A stretch of DNA of 62,519 bases, from contig JABSPL010000177.1 of NCBI GenBank assembly GCA_013215105.1, forward strand, positions 1-62,519, written 5' to 3'. Shown in pieces: positions 53,166-60,699 of this stretch. The DNA is from Flavobacteriaceae bacterium (lineage in GTDB: Bacteria > Bacteroidota > Bacteroidia > Flavobacteriales > Flavobacteriaceae). Both the position numbers and the translations under genes were made by a program. The notes under the pieces were generated by a model, which did not search any database, was not told where the DNA came from, and saw nothing but the letters and a program-made list of their open reading frames with translations. How positions within the stretch are numbered: position 1 is the first letter of the stretch; each line of letters opens with the position of its first letter.

Positions 53166-54431
53166 ATGAAAAAAAGCATGAAAATAATAGCATCAACAGT
53201 TGTAATAATACTTATTAGCATTACCTCCTTCTCTCAGGAAAAATCGAAGGAGACTAAAAAAGAAAAAATACAGATAGAATACAGTTTTAAATTACTAGAC
53301 GGAACCAAGATGTTTACTATGGCTCAGTCTAACGAGAACTATTTGAGTTCTTATAGAATTGTAAACAATATACTACTAGATAATATTGAAAATCAACTTT
53401 TATATGATGCTTTTATGATTTTAATACCAGGTTTTTGGGCTTATGCTTACAGTCATGAACGAGGACATATGTCTGTTTTGAATCATTTAGGTATTGGTAG
53501 TCTCAATCAACCTTTACCTAATGAATATTTTGCGGCTTATGTAAACGGTGTAACTGATGAAACTCTCAAAGGAATAAAAGAAAACAATAACAAATATTAT
53601 ATACGTTTACATACAGCGGGTATAGAATCAGATTATGGGCTGGCTAAGAGAATTAATGATTTGATGTTTTTTAAAGAAGAAAAATTGATAGTTTTAGAAT
53701 ATGAGTACTTATTCCGTAAAATAATGACAATTTTTTATATATCTAATAGTCTATACCCTTCTCTTTCTGTTGACTTAGAAGAAGAAGCAAACGAACTAGA
53801 CCGAGACATAGTAGGACATGATGTATGGGGTGCTATACGTAATTGGCATAATCCTGATATGGAATTTCAGAGATATAACGGTTGGAACGACCTAAATAGT
53901 GAAGAAAAAAAATATGGAAAGAAAATAGCTTGGCGTTCGTTTCTTAATTTTATAGATCCTATGCTGTATGGTAATATAAGTTATACAACCAAAAAGGGTA
54001 ACTTATGGAATGCTAATATAAACTATGCTTTATCTCCTTTTGGAGATTTTTTAGAACAAAATTTTTGGTATTCTTCTGGAGATAAGTTAAAAATAAAGGC
54101 TTATATACGTGAGTTTCAAAATAAAGACAATACCTTCTTTGGAGGAGGTGCTTCTATATATAAATACCCTATTTCAGAAAAAGTAAAAATAACATTAGGA
54201 ACAGATGTGTGGTCTCAACCAAAAAACTTATCGTTTATCGAAAGTGAAAGTGAGTTTGGATATAATATTTACACCCAAATAAGATATAAGTTTGTAGATA
54301 CAGGTGATAAATACATAAAGGCTATATCGTTAATAACCGATTTTTATTATAAAACCTCAGGTTTTGTGCCTGAATATGATTCTCTGGACGATGATTTTGG
54401 TTTTAGGTTAGGGTTTAGTTTTAGTAGGTAA
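53166..54431 (+). CDS. Secreted HExxH protein with probable beta-barrel end
   Basis: From ATG 53166 the protein has 421 residues with a signal peptide (IIASTVVIILISITSFSQ). A hydrophobic stretch (LLYDAFMILIPGFWAYAY) leads directly into SHERGHMSVL, a zinc-metallopeptidase HExxH motif at residues 97-101 (bases 53454-53468). EEEANELDRD at about 205-213 resembles the E-x-x-x-D element that supplies the third zinc ligand in M48-type peptidases. From about 255 to 421 are aromatic/polar alternating strands ending GFRLGFSFSR, suggestive of an outer-membrane barrel. I do not recognise the family. It lies downstream of the peptide precursor, separated by a hairpin, so a role in peptide maturation, immunity or export is possible. 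Confidence 0.7.
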   Translation: MKKSMKIIASTVVIILISITSFSQEKSKETKKEKIQIEYSFKLLDGTKMFTMAQSNENYLSSYRIVNNILLDNIENQLLYDAFMILIPGFWAYAYSHERGHMSVLNHLGIGSLNQPLPNEYFAAYVNGVTDETLKGIKENNNKYYIRLHTAGIESDYGLAKRINDLMFFKEEKLIVLEYEYLFRKIMTIFYISNSLYPSLSVDLEEEANELDRDIVGHDVWGAIRNWHNPDMEFQRYNGWNDLNSEEKKYGKKIAWRSFLNFIDPMLYGNISYTTKKGNLWNANINYALSPFGDFLEQNFWYSSGDKLKIKAYIREFQNKDNTFFGGGASIYKYPISEKVKITLGTDVWSQPKNLSFIESESEFGYNIYTQIRYKFVDTGDKYIKAISLITDFYYKTSGFVPEYDSLDDDFGFRLGFSFSR

Positions 54432-54483
54432 TTCGCTTGGGTTGTTAGTATGTGTGCTTATGAGTGTGTGAAAGAGTGTGTTA

Positions 54484-54580
54484 GTAAATGTTAGAACGAA
54501 AGGAAAGTGCAGGTTTGTTTTGTTTATATCTAATTATTTGTTAATTTTAAACTATTAATTATGAATAATTTATAGAATAA
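54484..54580 (+). repeat. Second copy of the precursor 5' leader region
   Basis: Bases 54484-54580 align with 52876-52970: both share GTAAATGTT, A-ACGAAAG-AAAGTGCA, GTTTGTTTTGTTT and TTAATTTTAAA at nearly the same spacing, ending in ATGAA-AATTTA-AGAA. The palindrome and -7 box upstream of the first copy are not preserved. The copy lies just after the HExxH gene. Confidence 0.8.
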
Positions 54581-54596
54581 AAATAGTAAACAATGA
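54561..54596 (+). pseudogene. Dead second precursor-peptide gene
   Basis: An ATG at 54561 starts Met-Asn-Asn-Leu (first copy: Met-Lys-Asn-Leu) but meets a TAG at 54573-54575; the same frame then reaches TGA at 54594-54596. No double-glycine motif or core follows. With the duplicated leader region upstream, this is the remnant of a second precursor gene. Confidence 0.65.
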
Positions 54597-54645
54597 ATAA
54601 AACAGGTTGTTGTTTAGTAATATAAAAAACTCAGTAAAGCAACAA

Positions 54646-55149
54646 TCAAACCCCAAACAAATCATTAAACCTACTCATATCAAACCCCAAATCACCTCTC
54701 AAGAAAAACTCTAACTGCCATTTTTGAGTCTTTATAGCTTGTTTATTTATAGCCTTGTCCCAAGACGGGTAAACTCTAAATCCTCTTTTTCCTTTTTTAC
54801 TCAAACCAGATATTATATCTTGTTTTAGTAAAATATCTTTGGGGAATATAAACTGTCCGAAAAACTCTTCTTTAACTACATTTATAACCAAAACATCAAA
54901 ACTATCAGTTTCTTCATGAGGCATAGTGATACCTTCTTTATTTCTTTTCCAAAAAGTAACAAACTGTCCCACCTTGGTAGGTGTTATATTAGAACTACGT
55001 ACTTTTATTTTAAGCTTGTTTGCGGTGTAGCTTCCAGCGCCATATTGCTTGCCTTCTATATCTTTTGTTATATCAGAACATATGAAGTCAGACTTATCGT
55101 AAATATACTTTTGTGCTAATATAAGGTCGTTTTCAAATACAGTTTTCAT
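54646..55149 (-). CDS. mepB: MepB-family protein
   Basis: The 167-residue protein matches the MepB family: GKQYGAGSYTANKLKIKVRS, ITPTKVGQFVTFWKRNKEGI, FGQFIFPKDILLKQDIISGL, GKRGFRVYPSWD and TQKWQLEFF. MepB was named from a staphylococcal efflux operon and has no firm molecular function; some relatives look like restriction-endonuclease or toxin-like folds, which I cannot confirm. It overlaps meaB by 1 base. A C-terminal fragment of a paralogue lies at 48375-48473. Confidence 0.85.
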   Translation of the reverse strand: MKTVFENDLILAQKYIYDKSDFICSDITKDIEGKQYGAGSYTANKLKIKVRSSNITPTKVGQFVTFWKRNKEGITMPHEETDSFDVLVINVVKEEFFGQFIFPKDILLKQDIISGLSKKGKRGFRVYPSWDKAINKQAIKTQKWQLEFFLRGDLGFDMSRFNDLFGV

Positions 55150-56186
55150 TATTGGTTTTTATACTTTTCTAGTAAATCATTAGCCTTTTCAAAAGGATTT
55201 ATATTGCCTTTTTCTATATCTATCAATATTTTTTTGAGTAAAGATGATACTTCTGTATTATTGTAAAAGTCTGTTTTTAAGTTGTATTCTATAGTTTCAA
55301 ACAGCCAATTTTCTAATTGCTGTTTTCTGTTTTTTTCGAAAAAGCCATTATTTTTAGTTAGTTTCATATATTGGTCTACCCAAGAATAAACAATATCTAT
55401 ATTATTGTTCTCTATAGCCGAGCAAACACCTGTTTTTACTATCCATCCGCTTTCTTTTGCCGTAAACAAATGTAAAGCTCTTTCAAATTTCAACTTAGTA
55501 AGCCCCGATAGGGTTTTGTTGTTTCCATCGGCTTTGTTTATAACTACGGCATCTGCCATTTCGAGTATTCCTCTTTTTATACCTTGCAAATCGTCACCTG
55601 CTCCTGTTAGCTTTAGTAATAAGAAAAAATCAACCATTGAGTGAACTACAGTTTCACTTTGCCCTGTACCTACAGTTTCTACTATTATATAATCATAGCC
55701 TGCCGCTTCACATAGCATTATGGTTTCTCTGGTTTTTCGGGCAACTCCTCCCAAAACATTTCCTGCAGGAGAGGGTCTTATATATACGTTTTTACTTTTA
55801 GATAATTCTTGCATTCTGGTTTTGTCTCCCAAAATACTTCCACCTCTCAAGGTACTGCTAGGGTCAACAGCCAAAACGGCTACTTTGTGTTTTTGCTCTA
55901 ACAGGTATAAGCCATATTTCTCTATAAATGTACTTTTGCCTACTCCAGGAACTCCTGTTATACCTATTCTAACCGATTTGTCCGAATATGGTAAACATCC
56001 GTTTATCACTTGTTTGGCTAGTTTTTGGTGTTTTGGTTGCGAACTTTCTACCAAAGTTATTGCCCTACTCAAATAAGCCATATCTCCCGATACTATCTTT
56101 TCTACAAACAATTCAGCGGTTGGAAGTGCTGCTTTTTTGTTTTGTAATCTCAATATTGCTGACTTATCTAAGTATTTTTTAGACAT
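55149..56186 (-). CDS. meaB: MeaB-type GTPase, chaperone of methylmalonyl-CoA mutase
   Basis: The 345-residue protein has GITGVPGVGKSTFIE (Walker A, residues 78-86), AVDPSSTLRGGSILGDKTRM, GGVARKTRETIMLCEAAGYD and VVINKADG (G4). This is the G3E-family MeaB/ArgK type. It protects and reactivates B12-dependent methylmalonyl-CoA mutase. No mutase gene is in the window. It starts 1 base downstream of miaA's end, in one minus-strand run with mepB. Confidence 0.93.
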   Translation of the reverse strand: MSKKYLDKSAILRLQNKKAALPTAELFVEKIVSGDMAYLSRAITLVESSQPKHQKLAKQVINGCLPYSDKSVRIGITGVPGVGKSTFIEKYGLYLLEQKHKVAVLAVDPSSTLRGGSILGDKTRMQELSKSKNVYIRPSPAGNVLGGVARKTRETIMLCEAAGYDYIIVETVGTGQSETVVHSMVDFFLLLKLTGAGDDLQGIKRGILEMADAVVINKADGNNKTLSGLTKLKFERALHLFTAKESGWIVKTGVCSAIENNNIDIVYSWVDQYMKLTKNNGFFEKNRKQQLENWLFETIEYNLKTDFYNNTEVSSLLKKILIDIEKGNINPFEKANDLLEKYKNQ

Positions 56187-56187
56187 A

Positions 56188-57090
56188 TTATTTCTTTTGA
56201 CTTATACAATAATCTATTATTTCCTTTATATCATCTTCTATCGAAAACCACTTTATTTCAAGGTCTTTTCTAAGCCATGTAAGCTGTCTTTTGGCATATC
56301 TTCGAGTATTCTTTTTTATATCTTCTATGGCAAACTCAAGAGTATAATCACCATCTATATAAGAAAAAATCTCTTTATATCCAACAGTTTGCAAAGCGTT
56401 AAGATGTTTATAATCGTACATTTTTTTTACTTCTTCAACCAAACCGTTTTCTATCATTATGTCAACACGTTTGTTTATACGCTCATAAATAATCTCTCTA
56501 GGAGCTTCTAAACCTATCTTTATAATGTTAAAGCTTCTTTTTTTTCTCTTTTTGGTTTTAAAATCAGAAAACAATCTATCACTTCCAACACCTACTTCCA
56601 GAGCTCTTATTAGTCTATGAGGGTTTTGTAAATCAATAGAATTATAAGAGTTAATATCTATTTCTTTTAATTTTTCTTGTAAAAAAATAAAGCCTTTCTC
56701 TTTCAAATCCTTTTCCAAATCGACTCTGACTTGCTTGTCTATTTCTGGGAATTCATCTAAACCATAAAGTAAAGCATCACAATATAAACCGCTTCCTCCT
56801 GCCAAAATGGTGGTGTCATTGGTTTTATATAGCTTTTCTAATAACTCTAAACTATCTTTTTCGAAACTACCAACATCATATTTGTCCAAAACTGACATGT
56901 TTTGTATAAAATGATGCTTTGCTTGTGATAATTCTATTTCCGAAGGAACAGCTGTTCCTATACTCATTTCTTTGAAAAACTGCCTAGAATCGCAAGACAA
57001 AATATCACAATCGAAACTGTTAGCTAGCTTTATGGCCAAAGCAGTCTTGCCTATGGCAGTAGTCCCATGTACCGATATCAGATTATTCAT
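56188..57090 (-). CDS. miaA: tRNA dimethylallyltransferase MiaA
   Basis: From ATG 57090 the protein has 300 residues; a TTG two codons upstream is less likely. It has SVHGTTAIGKTALAIKLA (P-loop), LSCDSRQFFKEMSIGTAVPS (D-S-R-Q and G-T-A), KHHFIQ, ILAGGSGLYCDALLYG and LNALQTVGYKEIF, all MiaA signatures. It adds the dimethylallyl group to A37 of UNN-decoding tRNAs. Its start overlaps the exonuclease gene by 8 bases. Confidence 0.95.
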   Translation of the reverse strand: MNNLISVHGTTAIGKTALAIKLANSFDCDILSCDSRQFFKEMSIGTAVPSEIELSQAKHHFIQNMSVLDKYDVGSFEKDSLELLEKLYKTNDTTILAGGSGLYCDALLYGLDEFPEIDKQVRVDLEKDLKEKGFIFLQEKLKEIDINSYNSIDLQNPHRLIRALEVGVGSDRLFSDFKTKKRKKRSFNIIKIGLEAPREIIYERINKRVDIMIENGLVEEVKKMYDYKHLNALQTVGYKEIFSYIDGDYTLEFAIEDIKKNTRRYAKRQLTWLRKDLEIKWFSIEDDIKEIIDYCISQKK

Positions 57091-58180
57091 TTTCAAATTC
57101 TATCATTTGGGGTGGATATTTACTTTCAATAGTTTTTTGAATTAAACCTCTACTTATAAGGTTATCATCTATTTCAACCATTTTTTTCTTCAAAGCAGAT
57201 ATATTAACACTGTCTGTGGTCAGTTTAGAATAAGCATATCCTTTAACTATATCGTCTTCTATAAGAATAAGAGCTTTTTCGTATGTTTCTCGTCCTTTAT
57301 AAACAAGAACTGCGTTTTTCTTGTCAAAAACTACTGTACTTATATGCTTATTCGATTTTATTTGAAACTTTAAATTATGAGCTTTTATCTCTGTATAGTA
57401 TTTTATGTCAGCTAACAATTTATTGCCTGTACAGTCAAAAGACACCGAATTTACTTTTTCGTGTAACAGTTTAGCTTTTTCGCTAGTTCTTAAGAACAGT
57501 TTATTACATTGTTTGTTTATATTACTAGCTTTTCCTATGTATATTATTTTTTTTTCTTTAGAAATAAGATAAAACACTCCTGACTTTCTTGGTAATTCAT
57601 CGACCAATTTAGAAAGTTTTTGTGTTAATTTACATTTAGGTTTGTCTTTTTCACCTTTTATATGTTCTAATAAAATAGTTTTTTTGACATCTTTGGTTTG
57701 TAACAATTTGAATAACTCTACAGTTGCAACTGTGTCTCCCTCTGCTCTATGCCTTGCTGTCATAGGTATTCCTAACGATTTACAAAGCTTTCCTAAACTA
57801 TAAGAAGCCTCTTCGGGTAATAAGTTTTTACTAAGTTCTACGGTACACATAGAATTTCGTATATAATCAAAGCCTAACCTTCGGTACTCTTCTTTTAATA
57901 TTCTATAATCAAAATTGGCATTATGAGCTACAACCACACAGTCTGTAGTTATCTCATTTACTTTTTTTGCTATTTCGTAAAACTTAGGAGCATTTACCAG
58001 CATTTTACTATTTATACCTGTTAGTCTAACTACAAAAGGCTGTATATCCCTTTCAGGATTGACCAAACTAACAAACTTATCGACAACATCAGAGCCGTCA
58101 TATTTGTATATAGCGATCTCTGTAATCGATTCTTCATTGTATTTTCCTCCTGTAGTTTCTATATCTATTACAGCATACAT
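57083..58180 (-). CDS. DnaQ-like exonuclease fused to a GIY-YIG domain
   Basis: The 365-residue protein has a DEDDh exonuclease domain (about 1-165: VIDIETTG with Asp6 and Glu8, VVAHNANFDYRIL, RHRAEGDTVATVEL), then a UvrC/Cho-like GIY-YIG segment from about 195 (GVFYLISKEKKIIYIGKASN). The arginine usually following this motif (K-N-L-R-K-R-L) appears replaced (NINKQCNKLF), so nuclease activity of this half is uncertain. Similar fusions occur widely in bacteria, linked to repair or proofreading-like roles. It is followed by miaA with an 8-base overlap. Confidence 0.85.
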   Translation of the reverse strand: MYAVIDIETTGGKYNEESITEIAIYKYDGSDVVDKFVSLVNPERDIQPFVVRLTGINSKMLVNAPKFYEIAKKVNEITTDCVVVAHNANFDYRILKEEYRRLGFDYIRNSMCTVELSKNLLPEEASYSLGKLCKSLGIPMTARHRAEGDTVATVELFKLLQTKDVKKTILLEHIKGEKDKPKCKLTQKLSKLVDELPRKSGVFYLISKEKKIIYIGKASNINKQCNKLFLRTSEKAKLLHEKVNSVSFDCTGNKLLADIKYYTEIKAHNLKFQIKSNKHISTVVFDKKNAVLVYKGRETYEKALILIEDDIVKGYAYSKLTTDSVNISALKKKMVEIDDNLISRGLIQKTIESKYPPQMIEFENE

Positions 58181-58194
58181 ATTTTTAACTTTTT

Positions 58195-58857
58195 TTAATA
58201 GTTTCTTTTTCCGAATATGGCACTACCTATTCTTACCATATTACTTCCGTTATTTACGGCTAACTTATAATCATTACTCATTCCCATAGATAATATTTTT
58301 AATCGAATGTTTTTAGTAGAGTATTTTGTCTTACATATATCAAAAAACATTTTCAACGAACCAAATTCTTCAGAAACCTGATTGTTGTCTTCAGTATTAG
58401 TAGCCATACCCATAAATCCAACTATTTGTATATTACTAAGATCTTCTAGCTCTTCTCCTTGCAGAATAGCCTCTATATCTTGCTTTTCAAAACCAAATTT
58501 ACTATCTTCATTTGCTATTTTTATCTGTAGCAAACAATTTATAGTTCTATTGTTTTTTTTAGCTTGCTTATTAATTTCTATAAGAGTTTTTACCGAATCC
58601 ACACCGTGTATAAGCGATACAAAACTTGCTATATATTTGACTTTGTTCCTTTGTAAGTGGCCTATCATATGCCAGTCTATATCCTTAGGAAGTAACTCTT
58701 GTTTTTCGACTAATTCCTGTATTTTGTTTTCACCAAACACTCTTTGCTTAGTCTGGTAAGCCTTCATTATCTCATCAGTAGTTCTAGTTTTAGATACCGC
58801 AACTAGTATGGTGTCTATCCCTATTTCTTCTTTTATATTGTCTATTTTCTCCTTCAT
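58195..58857 (-). CDS. yggS: YggS-family pyridoxal-phosphate homeostasis protein
   Basis: The 220-residue protein has LVAVSKTRTTDEIMKAYQ (Lys23 binds PLP), GENKIQELVEKQELL, DWHMIGHLQRNKVKYI and KILSMGMSNDYKLAVNNGSN with MVRIGSAIFG. It is a single-domain PLP-binding protein that keeps cellular B6 in balance and has no known enzyme reaction. It starts 21 bases downstream of the exporter gene's stop on the same strand. Confidence 0.95.
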   Translation of the reverse strand: MKEKIDNIKEEIGIDTILVAVSKTRTTDEIMKAYQTKQRVFGENKIQELVEKQELLPKDIDWHMIGHLQRNKVKYIASFVSLIHGVDSVKTLIEINKQAKKNNRTINCLLQIKIANEDSKFGFEKQDIEAILQGEELEDLSNIQIVGFMGMATNTEDNNQVSEEFGSLKMFFDICKTKYSTKNIRLKILSMGMSNDYKLAVNNGSNMVRIGSAIFGKRNY

Positions 58858-58878
58858 TTTATTGATAATTAACAGGCG

Positions 58879-60699
58879 TTAAAGCGATTGCAAATTAACT
58901 AATTTATAGTAATTACCCTTAGCTTTTAATAGTTCGCTATGACTACCTTTTTCTTCTATTTTACCGTTTTTCATCACTACTATAAGATCGGCTTGTTGTA
59001 TAGTCGATAGTCTATGTGCTATAACTATAGAGGTTCTGTTGTTCATTATATTTTCTAAAGCGTCTTGAACCAATTTTTCCGATTCAGTATCTAATGCCGA
59101 AGTTGCCTCATCTAAAACCAATATACTAGGGTTCTTAAATACTGCTCTGGCTATAGATATTCTTTGTTTTTGACCTCCCGATAATTTGTTACCACTATCA
59201 CCTACATTAGTAGTAATACCTTTTGGTAATTTATTAACAAACTCACTAGCATTAGCTATATCCAAAGCCTTACTTATGCTCTCATGAGTATGTTCACTCC
59301 CTACAGTTATATTACTCAATATACTGTCGTTAAAAAGTATAGAGTCTTGAGTAACCATAGCCATTTTAGCTCTCAATTCTCGCTTGGTGATATCTTTTAT
59401 ATTAACGCCATCTATAGTTATTTCTCCTTTATCTACATCGTAAAACCTAGTAATAAGGTTAGCTATAGTCGACTTACCGCTACCCGATTGACCTACCAAA
59501 GCAACCATTTTCCCTTTAGGAATAGTTAAGTTAAAATCTTTTAAAACATACTGTTCTTCATATTTGAACCATACATCCTTAAAGATTATTTCCTTTTCGA
59601 AAGAGATACTATCCAAAGCATCTTCTTTGTCTTTCAAAGGATTTTCTGTATCTAATATTTCTAAGACTCTCTCAGCCGAAGCAGTACCTCTTTTTACGCT
59701 GTAACTAGCTTTAGATATAGCTTTAGCAGGAGTCAATACAGTGTATGCAAGTCCCATATAAGCCATAAATGTAGATGCTTCTATGCTGTGTTCTACAAAA
59801 ACTAAATTACCTCCATACCATAATAAAACAGTTATTACCATTATTCCCATAAACTCACTCATAGGACTGGCTAAGTTTTGTCTGTTTAGTATAGAATTCG
59901 ATGTTTTCATAAAAGAATTAGTTAATTTTGAAAAGTTAGATTTAAAATGATTTTCAGAATTATATCCTTTTATTATCTTTAAACCACCTATACTTTCTTC
60001 CAAAATAGACAATATATTTCCTTGTTGTTCCTGTGCTTTGTGAGAGTCTTTTTTCAATCTCTTACCTATAGCTGATATAACAAACCCTGAAACAGGTATA
60101 AAAAGGAATACAAAAATAGTTAGCTTTACACTTATAAGTAGCATAGAAACTATGGTGAATATTATAGTCAAGGGTTCTCTTACTATTAGTTCGAGTATCG
60201 ATAAAAAAGAACTTTGTATTTCCATAACATCGGCTATTACTTTGTTTATGGTTTCTCCTTTTTTCTTTTCGGAATAATATGAAATAGGAAGATCTAAAAT
60301 TTTAGAATAAAGAGTTTCTCTTAACGATTTTATAACTCCATTTCTTAAAAAAGTTATATAATATTTGGCCAAATAGCCAAAAATATTTTTAAATAAAAAT
60401 ATAGTTATTATAGCAAATACAACGTATAATAGAGTGTTTGAAGCTCCGTTTGAGTCATTGTTTTTTGTTATAAAATAATTCATATAATCTTCTAGATAAG
60501 AAGTTATTTCTACCATACTGACAAAAACAGGCTTATCCAAAACTTTTTCACTATCATCAAACAACACCTTCATCATAGGCATTAATGACAGCATAGATAA
60601 AGTACTAAATAAAGCATAAAATACATTAAAAAATATATTTAAGTACGCATATTTCTTATATGGTATCGCAAATTTTACTATTTTTTTTAAAATCTCCAT
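58879..60699 (-). CDS. MsbA-like ABC exporter (fused membrane and ATPase domains)
   Basis: The 606-residue half-transporter has six membrane helices (about 15-325) and an ATPase domain with Walker A VGQSGSGKSTIANL, signature KLSGGQKQRISIARAV, Walker B ILVLDEATSALD and IVIAHRLSTIQQAD. It matches the MsbA/lipid-exporter group, which flips lipid A or other lipids; the substrate is not certain from sequence. It overlaps the phosphohexomutase gene by 1 base (TAATG). Confidence 0.9.
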   Translation of the reverse strand: MEILKKIVKFAIPYKKYAYLNIFFNVFYALFSTLSMLSLMPMMKVLFDDSEKVLDKPVFVSMVEITSYLEDYMNYFITKNNDSNGASNTLLYVVFAIITIFLFKNIFGYLAKYYITFLRNGVIKSLRETLYSKILDLPISYYSEKKKGETINKVIADVMEIQSSFLSILELIVREPLTIIFTIVSMLLISVKLTIFVFLFIPVSGFVISAIGKRLKKDSHKAQEQQGNILSILEESIGGLKIIKGYNSENHFKSNFSKLTNSFMKTSNSILNRQNLASPMSEFMGIMVITVLLWYGGNLVFVEHSIEASTFMAYMGLAYTVLTPAKAISKASYSVKRGTASAERVLEILDTENPLKDKEDALDSISFEKEIIFKDVWFKYEEQYVLKDFNLTIPKGKMVALVGQSGSGKSTIANLITRFYDVDKGEITIDGVNIKDITKRELRAKMAMVTQDSILFNDSILSNITVGSEHTHESISKALDIANASEFVNKLPKGITTNVGDSGNKLSGGQKQRISIARAVFKNPSILVLDEATSALDTESEKLVQDALENIMNNRTSIVIAHRLSTIQQADLIVVMKNGKIEEKGSHSELLKAKGNYYKLVNLQSL

